A stretch of 64,000 bases of DNA from Gaiella occulta (GCF_003351045.1 NZ_QQZY01000003.1:186001-250000), one strand, 5' to 3'; positions 18,632 through 29,961 are shown, numbered from the stretch's first letter. The notes: generated from the letters alone by a model not told the origin. Made by a program: numbers and translations.

Positions 18632-19630
18632 CTACACACCTGCGCGGCCGGAACGCCGGGGCCGCCGCGCGCGCTCGTAGGCGATCACGTCGGCGAGGAT
18701 GTCGTCGAGCGTGCGCTCGGGCTCCCAGCCGACGGCGGCGCGGATCTTCTCCGTCGACGGGATGCGATGGAGCATGTCCTCGATCCCCTGCTCGTACACC
18801 TTCTCGTACGGCACGTAGCCGATCGTCGACGACGACCCGGTGCGCTCGATGATGCTGCGCGCCAGGTCGCCGACCGAGATGCGGTTCTGGGATCCGACGT
18901 TGTAGATCTCGCCCGAGGCGTCGTCGTCCATCAGCGCACGCAGCGCGCGCACCGTGTCTCGCACGTGGCAGAAGCAGCGCGTCTGACGGCCGTTGCCGTG
19001 GATCTCGAGCGGCTCGTTCGCGAGCGCCCGCTGCGCGAACGTCGGGATCACCATCCCGTACTGGCCGCTCTGGCGCGGCCCGACGGTGTTGAACAGCCGC
19101 GCGATCGTGCAGTCGAGCCCGTGCTCGGAGTGGTGGGCGAGCGCGAGGAACTCGTCCATCGCCTTCGAGTCGGCGTAGGCCCAGCGGCGCTGCGTCGTCG
19201 GCCCGTAGATGCGGCGCGCCGTCTCCTCGAGCGGCTTCTCCTCGCGGTGGTCGCCGTACACCTCGGAGGTCGACGCGACGAGCACGCGCTTGCCGAAGCG
19301 GTGGCAGTGCTCGAGCACGATCTCCGTGCCGCGCAGGTTGGTGACGAGCGTCTGCACGGGCTGCTCGACGATCAGCCGCACGCCCACCGCCGCGGCCAGG
19401 TGGTAGACGACGTCGCACTTGTAGACGAGCTCGTTGACGATCGCCCCCCGCAGCACCGAGTCGACGACGAGGTGGAACTCCTCGCGGTCGCGCAGGTGCT
19501 CGACGTTGGCGAGTGACCCGGTCGAGAGGTCGTCGAGCGCGTAGACCTCCCAGCCGTCGTCGAGCAGGCTCTCCGCGAGGTGGGAGCCGATGAAGCCGGC
19601 TCCGCCGGTGATGAGCGCCTTCCCCGCCAT
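18632..19630 (-). CDS. NAD-dependent nucleotide-sugar epimerase/dehydratase (extended SDR)
   Basis: A 332-residue extended short-chain dehydrogenase. The Rossmann NAD motif is TGGAGFIGSHL near residue 8, the acidic NAD-specific residue is in ALDDLSTG, and the catalytic Tyr/Lys pair is in YADSK. Together with ASTSEVYGDH and ARLFNTVGPRQ the pattern is closest to UDP-glucuronate decarboxylase or UDP-glucose 4-epimerase relatives. It probably makes a nucleotide sugar for surface polysaccharide. TACGCT (19639-19644, minus strand) lies 8 bases before the ATG. It diverges from clpC. The exact reaction cannot be fixed by eye. Confidence 0.85.
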   Translation of the reverse strand: MAGKALITGGAGFIGSHLAESLLDDGWEVYALDDLSTGSLANVEHLRDREEFHLVVDSVLRGAIVNELVYKCDVVYHLAAAVGVRLIVEQPVQTLVTNLRGTEIVLEHCHRFGKRVLVASTSEVYGDHREEKPLEETARRIYGPTTQRRWAYADSKAMDEFLALAHHSEHGLDCTIARLFNTVGPRQSGQYGMVIPTFAQRALANEPLEIHGNGRQTRCFCHVRDTVRALRALMDDDASGEIYNVGSQNRISVGDLARSIIERTGSSSTIGYVPYEKVYEQGIEDMLHRIPSTEKIRAAVGWEPERTLDDILADVIAYERARRPRRSGRAGV

Positions 19631-19710
19631 GACCGGGGAGCGTACAGGGTGCGCCGGGAGAACGATCCCCTCCTGTCGCGGCCGCAATCGGCACCCCCGA
19701 CCCCGTCCGG

Positions 19711-19785
19711 TACGATGGCTTCATCCCCCGACCCGGAGCCGGCGGGCCCCGCAGACTCCGGACGGTGCGTATTGCGGAAAGGAGG
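19711..19785 (+). promoter_or_regulatory. clpC leader: candidate -10 box and ribosome binding site
   Basis: TACGAT at 19711-19716 is a good -10 element without a clear -35 match. A strong GGAGG at 19781-19785 lies 9 bases before the GTG at 19795 and decides that start over an upstream ATG-like codon at 19765. Confidence 0.45.
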
Positions 19786-19794
19786 GTCGAGGGA

Positions 19795-22338
<2,544 letters not shown>

Positions 22339-22377
22339 CGGAGAGGCGAGGCCATGCCTCCGCGTAGCCTCACATCC

Positions 22378-22842
22378 GTGCCTGCGTCGATCCGCCACGC
22401 GAACCCCTCCGACTACGGCCGCGTGATCCAGCACGTGAACGCGTGGTGGGGCGGCCGCGAGATGGCGCCGATGCTGCCGAAGCTGTTCTTCCTGCACTTC
22501 GAGGGCACGAGCTTCGTGGCCGAGGACGGCGAGGGCAGGCTCGTCGCGTTCCTGATCGGCTTCCTGTCGCAGACCGACCCGGACGAGGCGTACATCCACT
22601 TCGTCGGCGTCGCCCCCGACGCGCGCGGCTCGGGAATCGGCAAGCAGCTGTACGAGCGGTTCTTCGCCGTCGCCCGCGAGCACGGGCGGACGGTCGTGCG
22701 CTGCGTCACCTCGCCGGCGAACACCGACTCGATCGGGTTCCACGAGGCGATGGGATTCGCCGTCGACCGCGTGGCGGCCGACTACGACGGGCCGGGAGAG
22801 GACCGCGTGCTCTTCGTCAAGAAGCTCCCGCCTGTCGACTGA
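22378..22842 (+). CDS. GNAT family N-acetyltransferase
   Basis: A 154-residue protein with a complete GNAT fold. The acetyl-CoA loop is in IHFVGVAPDARGSGIGKQLYERF, preceded by VAFLIGFLSQTDPDEAY and followed by CVTSPANTDSIGFHEAMGF. The substrate is unknown. Two starts compete: ATG 22354 with a weak GAGAGG upstream, and GTG 22378, which lies 7 bases after TAGCCT (22365-22370) in the same leaderless geometry as many neighbours and where the fold begins. I prefer GTG 22378; the other adds eight residues. Confidence 0.78.
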   Translation: MPASIRHANPSDYGRVIQHVNAWWGGREMAPMLPKLFFLHFEGTSFVAEDGEGRLVAFLIGFLSQTDPDEAYIHFVGVAPDARGSGIGKQLYERFFAVAREHGRTVVRCVTSPANTDSIGFHEAMGFAVDRVAADYDGPGEDRVLFVKKLPPVD

Positions 22843-22866
22843 GCCCGTCGGCTACCGTCAACAGGA

Positions 22867-24693
22867 GTGTCCGACCTCTTCGTCTCGACCGCCGCGCGCT
22901 CCTCGTCTCGTCGCCGTGCCGCTCGTGCGGGCCTCGCGGCCGCCCTCGTCCTGCTCGCCGCCGCGGCGGGGCTCGCCGGGGTCGCCCTGGCCGAGCGCGG
23001 CACGATCCCGTCCCGCACCGCGATCGCCGGCGTCGACGTCGGCGGCAAGGCCCGTGAGGAGGCGCATGCGGCAGTCGCCGAGGCCGCCCGTGCGGCGATG
23101 TCGCGCCCGATCAGGCTGCTCGGCGCCGGCGCCGGCGAGGAGCGCACGTCCGGGAGCGAGCTCGGCGCCCGGCCGCTGCTCGAGCAGGCGCTCGACGCCG
23201 CGCTCGATGCCGGCCCGCTCGATCGGCTGCTGCGGCGGGCCGGGATCGGCGACACCCGGCGCATCGAGCTCTCCTACCGGCTCGGCCCGGTGCGGGCGGC
23301 CGAGCTCGCGAACCGCCTCGACCGCCGCTTCGGCGCGCCCGCTCGGGACGCGCGCGTCGTCGTCGGCGCGCACGGGACATCGGTCGAGCCCGCGCTCGCC
23401 GGCCGGCGCGTCGACCGCGCGGCGCTGCGGGCCGGGCTGCGGACGCTGCCCGCCGTGTTCGAGATCCCGCTCGAGGTCGATCCCCCGGCCGTCGACGCGG
23501 AGGCGGCCCTGCGCGCGAAGCGGGCCGTCGACCGCCTGCTCGACGGCCCGCGTGCGGTGCGCTTCGGCGCCGTCGAGGCGCCGCTCCCGGTCGCGCGCCT
23601 GCGCGCGCTCGTGACGACGACCCCCCGCGGCGGCGCGCTGGCAGTCGAGCTCGATCCCGCGGGGCTGCGTGCCGCCCTGCTACCGCGGCTTCGCCGCTTC
23701 GAGCGCCCCGCGCGCGACGCCGGCTTCGCCGTCGAGGGCACGCGCGTACGGCTCGTGCCGTCGCTGCCGGGACGCACGCTGGACACGCGCAGGATCGCCG
23801 CGTCGCTCGTGACGAACCTCGACTCGGTCGTCCATCGGGCGCGCTTCCGCAACTCGCAGCCCGCACTGACGACCGCGGCGGCGCGGAAGCTCCGCATCAC
23901 CGAGCTCGTTTCCGAGTTCACCACGAGCTACAGCTGCTGCCAGCCGCGGGTGACGAACATCAAGCGGGCGGCGGCGCTGCTCGACGGAACGATCATCCGT
24001 CCGGGCGAAGAGTTCTCGCTCAACGAGGCGCTCGGCGAGCGCACCGAGGAAAAGGGGTTCGTGTCGGCCCCGCAGATCTACGACGGCCGCCTCGAGGACG
24101 CCGTCGGGGGCGGCATCAGCCAGGTCGCGACGACGCTGTACAACGCCGCCTTCTTCGCGGGCGTGGATCTCGTCGCGCACCGCGCGCACCAGTTCTACAT
24201 CTCGCGCTACCCGATGGGGCGCGAGGCCACCGTCTCCTGGGGCGGGCCCGAGCTGATCTTCCGCAACGACTGGCCCGCGGCGATCCTGATGAAGCTCGAC
24301 GCCGGCGACACCGGGATCACGGTGCGCTTCTACTCGACGAAGCTGGGGCGCCGCGTCGAGACGACGACAGGCGAGCCGTACGCCGTCACGCCGCCGCGCA
24401 CGATCACGGTCGAGAACCGGGCCTTGCCGGCCGGCGCGCGCAACGTCCTCCAGGAGGCAGGCGGCAGCGGCTTCACGGTGCGCTACACGCGGCAGGTGTT
24501 CCGCGGCGACCGGCTGATCCGCGACGAGACGTACACGGTGCGCTACGACCCGAAGAACGCGTTCGTCGAGGTCGGGCCCCCCAAGCCGCGCAAGCCGCCA
24601 CGGGCGAACGGGCCCCCTTCGGCGCGGTCGGGCGGCGGCGATCCGGCGCCTCCGGCCGGCGGCTCGGCGCCGGCGGCAGCCGCTCGCTCGTAG
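22867..24693 (+). CDS. Membrane-anchored VanW family protein with peptidoglycan-binding domain
   Basis: A 608-residue protein with one N-terminal membrane helix (about residues 19-40) and a large extracellular part. Residues about 55-290 contain two alpha/beta repeats like the putative peptidoglycan-binding domain PF12229. Residues about 350-480 are the VanW domain, with LDGTIIRPGEEFSLNEALG and GGGISQVATTLYNAAFFAGV. The C-terminus is a beta-rich segment (about 490-570) followed by a Pro/Ala/Gly-rich tail. VanW proteins occur in glycopeptide-resistance loci but are widespread and functionally undefined; a cell-wall role is inferred. TACCGT (22853-22858) lies 8 bases before the GTG. Confidence 0.85.
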   Translation: MSDLFVSTAARSSSRRRAARAGLAAALVLLAAAAGLAGVALAERGTIPSRTAIAGVDVGGKAREEAHAAVAEAARAAMSRPIRLLGAGAGEERTSGSELGARPLLEQALDAALDAGPLDRLLRRAGIGDTRRIELSYRLGPVRAAELANRLDRRFGAPARDARVVVGAHGTSVEPALAGRRVDRAALRAGLRTLPAVFEIPLEVDPPAVDAEAALRAKRAVDRLLDGPRAVRFGAVEAPLPVARLRALVTTTPRGGALAVELDPAGLRAALLPRLRRFERPARDAGFAVEGTRVRLVPSLPGRTLDTRRIAASLVTNLDSVVHRARFRNSQPALTTAAARKLRITELVSEFTTSYSCCQPRVTNIKRAAALLDGTIIRPGEEFSLNEALGERTEEKGFVSAPQIYDGRLEDAVGGGISQVATTLYNAAFFAGVDLVAHRAHQFYISRYPMGREATVSWGGPELIFRNDWPAAILMKLDAGDTGITVRFYSTKLGRRVETTTGEPYAVTPPRTITVENRALPAGARNVLQEAGGSGFTVRYTRQVFRGDRLIRDETYTVRYDPKNAFVEVGPPKPRKPPRANGPPSARSGGGDPAPPAGGSAPAAAARS

Positions 24694-24769
24694 GGTGGCT
24701 CGAGCGCGCTCGCGCGGGTGACCTCGTCGCCGTGGCGGCGGACGCCCTGTCCGCCCCGTCGATCGAGTT

Positions 24770-24781
24770 GTCCGAATGGAC
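24770..24781 (+). promoter_or_regulatory. Inverted repeat upstream of radA
   Basis: GTCC-GAAT-GGAC forms a 12-base inverted repeat about 23 bases before the radA -10-like TAGCAT (24805-24810), near the -35 position. It may be a regulator site; no regulator can be assigned. Confidence 0.3.
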
Positions 24782-24816
24782 GACATGACGTCCGACGCGC
24801 GGCGTAGCATGTCGGC

Positions 24817-26190
24817 ATGGCAAAGGTGGTCGTTCAGCATGTCTGCTCCGAGTGCGGCGCGACGACGGGACGATGGCTCGGTCGCTGTCCGGGGTGTGGG
24901 GCGTTCGGGACGCTCGTCGAAGAGCTGACCGGCCAGCCGACGCCGGCGAAAGGGCGGCGTGCGACGGGCGTCGCCCGCACCCCCGAGCGGCTTGCCGACG
25001 TGCGTGTGGAGGAGGCGGCGCGCATCCCCTCGGGCGTGCCGGAGCTCGACCGCGTGCTCGGAGGAGGGATCGTGCCCGCGTCGCTCGTTCTCGTCGGCGG
25101 CGAGCCCGGCGTCGGGAAGTCGACGCTCCTGCTGTCGGCGCTCGGGAACCTGGCGCGGGCGGGGCGGCGTGCGCTGCTCGTCACCGGGGAGGAGTCGGTC
25201 GCGCAGGTGAAGCTCCGCGCGGCGCGGCTCGGTGGGGCGGACGCGGTCGAGATCCTCGCCGAGACCGAGCTCGAGACGGTCTGTGCGACGCTCGAGCGCG
25301 AGCGCCCCGACGTGTGCGTGATCGACTCCGTGCAGACGCTGTACTCGTCCGAGCTCGGGTCGGCCCCCGGCTCGGTCGGACAGGTGCGCGAGTCGGCCGC
25401 GCGGCTGCTCCGCGTCGCCAAGGAGCAGGGTGTCGCGACGATCCTCGTCGGGCACGTGACGAAGGACGGCAGCGTGGCGGGCCCGCGCGTGCTCGAGCAC
25501 CTCGTCGACTGCGTGCTGCAGTTCGAAGGCGACCGCTACCACGCCCACCGCATCCTGCGCGCCGTGAAGAACCGCTTCGGCTCCACGAACGAGATCGGCG
25601 TGTTCGAGATGACCGGCACGGGGCTCGTCGGCGTGCCCGACGCCTCCGAGCTCTTCGGGCGCACCGAGGCCGGCGAGGCCGGCGCGGCCGTCGCCTGCGC
25701 GCTCGAGGGCACGCGGCCGATCCTGCTCGAGATCCAGGCGCTCGTGTCCACGACCGATCTCGCGATGCCACGACGGGTCGCGACCGGCGTCGATCCGAAG
25801 CGGCTCGCGATGATCGTCGCGGTGCTGTCGCGCCATGCCGGCATCGCGCTCGGCGCGGCCGACGTGTTCGTCAACGTCGCCGGCGGCGTGCGCATCGACG
25901 AGCCGGGGGCCGACCTCGCGGTCGCGGTCGCGATCGCGTCCGCCGCGCGCGGAATACCCGTGCGGGAGGGGACGGCGACGTTCGGAGAGGTCGGCCTCAC
26001 CGGACGGCTCCGCCCCGCCGCGCAGGCCGAACGGCGGCTCGAGGAGTGCGCGAAGCTCGGCATCGCCGTCGTGATCGCACCCGCCGGCACGTCGGCACAC
26101 GGAGGGCCGCGGATCACGCGCGCCGAGACGTTGCGGCAGGCGATCGCCGCCGCGCTCGATGCCGCGGCCCGCCCGGACGGCGCCGAGTAG
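24817..26190 (+). CDS. radA: DNA repair protein RadA
   Basis: A 457-residue protein. A zinc finger Cys10-x2-Cys13 ... Cys24-x2-Cys27 opens it. The RecA-like ATPase has Walker A GEPGVGKS at 95-102 and the RadA-specific KNRFG motif. A Lon-type domain forms the C-terminal third (GVRIDEPGADLAVAVAIASA). RadA drives branch migration during recombinational repair. It is next to disA, a conserved pair in which RadA restrains DisA activity. TAGCAT (24805-24810) ends 6 bases before the ATG. Confidence 0.95.
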   Translation: MAKVVVQHVCSECGATTGRWLGRCPGCGAFGTLVEELTGQPTPAKGRRATGVARTPERLADVRVEEAARIPSGVPELDRVLGGGIVPASLVLVGGEPGVGKSTLLLSALGNLARAGRRALLVTGEESVAQVKLRAARLGGADAVEILAETELETVCATLERERPDVCVIDSVQTLYSSELGSAPGSVGQVRESAARLLRVAKEQGVATILVGHVTKDGSVAGPRVLEHLVDCVLQFEGDRYHAHRILRAVKNRFGSTNEIGVFEMTGTGLVGVPDASELFGRTEAGEAGAAVACALEGTRPILLEIQALVSTTDLAMPRRVATGVDPKRLAMIVAVLSRHAGIALGAADVFVNVAGGVRIDEPGADLAVAVAIASAARGIPVREGTATFGEVGLTGRLRPAAQAERRLEECAKLGIAVVIAPAGTSAHGGPRITRAETLRQAIAAALDAAARPDGAE

Positions 26191-26271
26191 GACCTGGCAG
26201 CCGCGATGCGCCCTGCCCACGGCGTCCCCGAGGACACGCCGATCGGGAAGCGATCGTCTAGCCTCCGGAGC

Positions 26272-27363
26272 GTGAGCACGCTGCCCGACGACCCGATCGA
26301 GCCCGGTCTGCTCGAGGCGATCGGACGGCTCGCCCCCGGTACCGAGTTGCGCCAGGGAATCGACGACATCATCCGCTCGCACGAGGGCGCGCTGATCGTG
26401 ATCGCCAACCCGGACGAGCTCGCGTTCATGTACTCGGGCGGCATCAGGCTCGAGCAGCCGTTCACGCCGCAGCTCCTCTACGAGCTCGCGAAGATGGACG
26501 GCGCGATCGTCATCGACGAGCGCGTCTCCCGGCTCGCGTACGCGAACGTCCAGCTGATGCCTGACCCGACGATCCCGTCGCGCGAGACGGGCACGCGGCA
26601 CCGCACGGCCGAGCGCGTTGCGAAGCAGACGGGCGCGCTCGTCATCTCGATCTCCCAGCAGCGGGAGACGGTGACCGTGTTCCTCGCTCACGCCCGCTAC
26701 CAGCTCGACCCGATCGCCACCGTGCTCGCCAAGGCCAATCAGGCGCTCGCGGCGCTCGAGACCTATCGCAAGCGGCTCGAGCAGGTGCTGACGCGCCTCA
26801 CCGCGCTCGAGTTCCAGAACGCGGTCATGCTCGACGACGTGCTCGTCGTGCTGCAGCGCGCCGAGATGACCTCGCGCATGGTGCGCGAGGTGGAGCGCGA
26901 CTGCATCGAGCTCGGCTCCGAGGGGCGGCTGATCCGTGCGCAGCTCGACGAGCTGTCCGGCACGATGCCGGAGTCCGAGGCCGCAGTCGCGTCCGACTAC
27001 CACGCGAGCGACGACCCGCGCCAGGCGCTCGTCGCGCTCGAGCGGCTCGCGGCGCTCCCCTACGAGAGCCTGCTCGAGCCGGACACCCTGCAGGAGCTGC
27101 TCGGCTACCCGCGCTCGGCCAACCCGCTCGACACCGCGGTGAGCCCCCGCGGCTACCGCGCCCTCTCGCAGATCCCGCGCCTGCCGAGCGGGGTCATCCG
27201 GCGCGTCGTCGCCGAGATGGACGGGCTCGACGCCATCGCCCGCGCCTCGCTGCGCGAGCTCGAGTCCGTGGAGGGCGTCGGCTCCGTCCGCGCCCGCGAG
27301 ATCAAGGAGGGCCTGCGCCGGCTGCAGGAGCACAACCTCGTCGAGCGCTACCTCACGATGTGA
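26272..27363 (+). CDS. disA: DNA integrity scanning diadenylate cyclase DisA
   Basis: A 363-residue protein. The DAC domain carries the ATP motifs DGA (76-78 in AKMDGAIVID) and RHR (109-111 in GTRHRTAERVA). A helical spine follows, then a C-terminal helix-hairpin-helix region (ELESVEGVGSVRAREIKEGLRRL) that binds branched DNA. It makes c-di-AMP from two ATP and pauses when it meets DNA lesions. GTG 26272 is chosen because TAGCCT (26259-26264) lies 7 bases upstream and the protein then begins where the family does. An in-frame ATG at 26206 would add 22 poorly conserved residues. Confidence 0.94.
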   Translation: MSTLPDDPIEPGLLEAIGRLAPGTELRQGIDDIIRSHEGALIVIANPDELAFMYSGGIRLEQPFTPQLLYELAKMDGAIVIDERVSRLAYANVQLMPDPTIPSRETGTRHRTAERVAKQTGALVISISQQRETVTVFLAHARYQLDPIATVLAKANQALAALETYRKRLEQVLTRLTALEFQNAVMLDDVLVVLQRAEMTSRMVREVERDCIELGSEGRLIRAQLDELSGTMPESEAAVASDYHASDDPRQALVALERLAALPYESLLEPDTLQELLGYPRSANPLDTAVSPRGYRALSQIPRLPSGVIRRVVAEMDGLDAIARASLRELESVEGVGSVRAREIKEGLRRLQEHNLVERYLTM

Positions 27364-27562
27364 CGGCCGCTCCCGGGCTCCGTGCGCTTTCCCAGGAGGA
27401 CTCCGCGCCGGCCGGCGGGCGGCGATAGGGCCCGGAAACCCGTGCAGGCGGTCGGAAAGAGCCGGGAGCCGGGGGCAGATCTCAGCTAGAATATCGTTCC
27501 CTCGCCGGCAGCCCTCATCAGCGCCGGCGGTTTTCGTGAATGGCGGACAACGGGAGGGAAGC
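27364..27562 (+). promoter_or_regulatory. carD leader: -10 element, hairpin with T-run, ribosome binding site
   Basis: This gap between disA and carD contains TAGAAT at 27487-27492, a near-consensus -10 box. A 7-base hairpin follows (27503-27509 with 27523-27529, loop 13 bases), followed by GTTTT at 27530-27534. A strong GGGAGGG at 27552-27558 lies just before the carD TTG. The hairpin plus T-run sits inside the likely 5' leader and could be an attenuator or an upstream terminator. Confidence 0.45.
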
Positions 27563-28099
27563 TTGTTCGACGTCGGCGACAATGTGGTGTATCCGCACCA
27601 CGGGGCAGGCACGGTCGTCAGCAAGGAGACGCGCGTCGTCCTCGGACAGGAGCGCGAGTACCTGACGATCAAGATCCTGCACAACGACATGACGGTGAAC
27701 GTCCCGACGGAGAACGCCGAGAAGGTCGGGCTCCGCTGGGTGATCGATCTCGAGACCGTGGAGATCGTCGTGAAGGCTCTCTCGGGCGAGTCGACGGAGA
27801 TGCCGAAGAACTGGAACCGCCGCTTCAAGCACAACCGGGACAAGATGAAGACCGGCGACATCCTCGAGCTGGCCGAGGTCGTCCGCAACCTCGCGCTGCG
27901 CGACCACGAGAAGGGTCTCTCGACCGGCGAGAAGCAGATGTACGTGAAGGCCAAGAAGATACTCGCCTCCGAGATGATGTATGCCAAGCACATGAGCGAG
28001 GAAGAGGCGGCGGCGTGGCTCGACGAGGTGCTCGCCAACCCGGCCGCCGGCAAGACGAAGGCCAAGCCGAAGGCCAAGGTCGCAGCCGCGAGCGCCTAG
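27563..28099 (+). CDS. carD: CarD family transcriptional regulator
   Basis: A 178-residue protein. The N-terminal RNA-polymerase interaction domain starts FDVGDNVVYPHHGAGTVV and includes EYLTIKILHNDMTVNVPTEN. The C-terminal helical DNA-binding domain has NWNRRFKHNRDKMKTGD and LALRDHEKGLSTGEKQMYVKAKKIL, with the region that wedges open promoter bubbles. A Lys/Ala tail ends it. CarD stabilises open complexes at rRNA and many other promoters. The usual family N-terminus and the GGGAGGG site both point to a TTG start at 27563; a GTG at 27536 in frame is less likely. A strong hairpin overlaps the stop. Confidence 0.94.
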   Translation: MFDVGDNVVYPHHGAGTVVSKETRVVLGQEREYLTIKILHNDMTVNVPTENAEKVGLRWVIDLETVEIVVKALSGESTEMPKNWNRRFKHNRDKMKTGDILELAEVVRNLALRDHEKGLSTGEKQMYVKAKKILASEMMYAKHMSEEEAAAWLDEVLANPAAGKTKAKPKAKVAAASA

Positions 28100-28124
28100 T
28101 CGACAGCGCTTCGCGCTCTCGACT
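28098..28124 (+). terminator. Strong hairpin at the carD stop codon
   Basis: Twelve-base arms at 28098-28109 and 28113-28124 pair with one C-C mismatch around a 3-base loop. There is no T-run. It probably ends or stabilises the carD message before ispD. Confidence 0.55.
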
Positions 28125-28166
28125 GGTGGACATGCCTCCTCCGATGCAGGTCGTCCCTGTCGCAGA

Positions 28167-28883
28167 GTGTCGCGTGCGGTGAGCGGGTCGCAGCCGACAA
28201 CCTCCTCCACTGCTGCCGGAGGCACGTGGGCCGTGCTCGTCGCCGCCGGCGCGGGCGACCGGCTGGGCGCGGATCGGCCGAAGGCGTTCGTCGCGCTCGG
28301 TGCGCGCGTCCTGCTCGCGGAGAGCCTCGAGCGCCTCGACGGCAGCCCGTGGATCGACGCGATCGTGGTCGCGGTGCCCGAAGGGTGGGAGGAGGCCGCG
28401 ATCGTGCTCGCCGAGGAGCTCGTCACGAGCAAGGTCGCCGCCGTCGTCACGGGCGGCGCGAGTCGTGCGCACTCGGTGTGCGCCGGGCTCGAGGAGGTGC
28501 CCGACGAGGCCCTCGTCGTGCTCGTGCACGACGCCGCCCGACCCCTGGTGGACGACGGCGTGATCGAGCGTGTGCTGGCGCCGCTCGCGCAGGGCTACGA
28601 CGGCGTCGTGCCGGGCCTCCCGGTCGCCGACACCGTCAAGCGCGTGGAGCGGGGCGTCGTCGTCGAGACCGTCGATCGCGACTCGCTCGTCACCGTGCAG
28701 ACGCCGCAGGCGTTCCCGGCGCACGTGCTGCGCGCCGCGTACGCCGGCCCGCTCACGGACGCCAGCGACTGCGCGTCGCTCGTCGAGGCGCGCGGCGGCC
28801 GCATCCGCGTCGTCGACGGCGACCCACGGCTGCTGAAGGTCACGACGCCCGCCGACCTCGCGCTCGTCGCCTCGTGGCTGTGA
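28167..28883 (+). CDS. ispD: 2-C-methyl-D-erythritol 4-phosphate cytidylyltransferase
   Basis: A 238-residue enzyme with the nucleotide-binding loop VLVAAGAGDRLGADRPKAFVALG and the substrate segment VTGGASRAHSVCAGL. VLVHDAARPLVDDGVIERVL and TVQTPQAFPAHVL follow. It makes CDP-methylerythritol in the non-mevalonate isoprenoid pathway. The first 18 residues are poorly conserved; GTG 28182 is an alternative start. It is followed by a HAD gene and ispF with 4-base overlaps. Confidence 0.94.
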   Translation: MSRAVSGSQPTTSSTAAGGTWAVLVAAGAGDRLGADRPKAFVALGARVLLAESLERLDGSPWIDAIVVAVPEGWEEAAIVLAEELVTSKVAAVVTGGASRAHSVCAGLEEVPDEALVVLVHDAARPLVDDGVIERVLAPLAQGYDGVVPGLPVADTVKRVERGVVVETVDRDSLVTVQTPQAFPAHVLRAAYAGPLTDASDCASLVEARGGRIRVVDGDPRLLKVTTPADLALVASWL

Positions 28884-29485
28884 AGGCGGTCTTCTTCGAC
28901 GTCGGCGAGACGCTCGTGGACGAGGAGCGCTACTGGCGCCTGCTCGCCGAGCATGTCGGTGTCGGACCGCAGGTGCTGTGGGCGGCGCTCGGGGTCACGA
29001 TCGAGCGCGGGGAGGAGCACACGGCGATGTGGCCGCTGCTCGGCATCGAGCGGCCGTCCGCGTGGGACGAGCTCACCTACGTGCGCGCGGACCTCTACCC
29101 CGACGCGATCGGCTGCCTCGAGGCGCTCCGGGGCGCCGGGCTGTTCGTCGGCATCGCCGGCAACCAGACCTCGGCGCTCGAGCGCTGGGCGCGCGAGGAG
29201 GCGCTGCCCGCCGACTCCATCTCGTCGTCGGCGAGCATCGGCGTGCGGAAGCCCGACGCCGGGTTCTTCGAGCGGATCGTCGAGCTCGCCGGCTGTGAGC
29301 CGGGGCAGATCGCCTACGTGGGCGACCGCGTCGACAACGACGTCATCCCCGCCGCCGCCGCGGGGCTGGTGGCGGTGCACGTGCGTCGAGGGCCCTGGGG
29401 ACGCCTGCAGCGGGCCGAGGGACACGCCCACCTGATCGTCGACTCGCTCGCGGAGCTGCCCGGCGCGCTAGCGTCCGTGCGGTGA
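28880..29485 (+). CDS. HAD superfamily hydrolase between ispD and ispF
   Basis: A 201-residue haloacid-dehalogenase-like protein. Motif I is FFDVGETLVD, with Gly where phosphatases usually carry the second Asp. Motif II is in FVGIAGNQTS with Asn/Gln rather than the commoner Ser/Thr start, motif III Lys is in GVRKPDAGFF, and motif IV is YVGDRVDNDV. The fold is clear but the altered motif I leaves the reaction uncertain. GTG 28880 overlaps the ispD stop by 4 bases, and its own stop overlaps ispF by 4, so it is made with the isoprenoid enzymes. A GTG at 28874 is an alternative start. Confidence 0.82.
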   Translation: MKAVFFDVGETLVDEERYWRLLAEHVGVGPQVLWAALGVTIERGEEHTAMWPLLGIERPSAWDELTYVRADLYPDAIGCLEALRGAGLFVGIAGNQTSALERWAREEALPADSISSSASIGVRKPDAGFFERIVELAGCEPGQIAYVGDRVDNDVIPAAAAGLVAVHVRRGPWGRLQRAEGHAHLIVDSLAELPGALASVR

Positions 29486-29961
29486 GCGATCTGCGCATCG
29501 GGCTCGGCGTCGACGCGCACGCCCTCGAGGAGGGGGTGCCGCTCGTGCTCGGCGGCGTGCACATCGACCATCCGCGCGGGCTTGCAGGCCACTCCGACGG
29601 CGACGTGATCGCCCATGCGCTCGCCGACGCGCTGCTCGGTGCCGCCGGCCTCGCCGACATCGGCGCCCTGTTCCCGTCCGACGACGAGCGCTACCGCGGC
29701 GCCGACTCGCTCGAGCTGCTCGCGGAGGCGTACCGCAGGGTGCGAGAGGCAGGCTACGAGCTCGTGAACGCCGACTGCGTTCTCGTCGGGCAGCAGCCGA
29801 AGATCGCCCTGCACCGGGAGGAGATGCGCCGCCTCCTCGCCGCGGCGCTCGGCGTCGAGGCCGGTCGCGTGAACGTGCGCGCCACCACCACGGATCGGCT
29901 CGGCTTCACGGGCCGCGGCGAGGGCCTCGCCGCAGAGGCCGTCGCCCTGTTGCGGCGGTGA
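29482..29961 (+). CDS. ispF: 2-C-methyl-D-erythritol 2,4-cyclodiphosphate synthase
   Basis: A 159-residue enzyme with the metal-binding GLGVDAHAL at the N-terminus, followed by LAGHSDGDVIAHALADALLGAAGLADIGALFPSDD. The C-terminal TTTDRLGFTGRGEG forms part of the nucleotide site. The trimeric enzyme cyclises CDP-ME 2-phosphate to MEcPP. It sits downstream of ispD and a HAD gene. TAGCGT at 29469-29474, 7 bases before the GTG, could supply an internal leaderless promoter in addition to operon transcription. Confidence 0.95.
   Translation: MSDLRIGLGVDAHALEEGVPLVLGGVHIDHPRGLAGHSDGDVIAHALADALLGAAGLADIGALFPSDDERYRGADSLELLAEAYRRVREAGYELVNADCVLVGQQPKIALHREEMRRLLAAALGVEAGRVNVRATTTDRLGFTGRGEGLAAEAVALLRR

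Noticed and set aside
23680-28077. Very long open frame on the minus strand (over 1,400 codons) opposite the VanW, radA, disA and carD genes
   Set aside because: It is antisense to four well-supported genes and is explained by GC-biased codon positions. The translation is Arg/His/Asp-rich low-complexity without a family.
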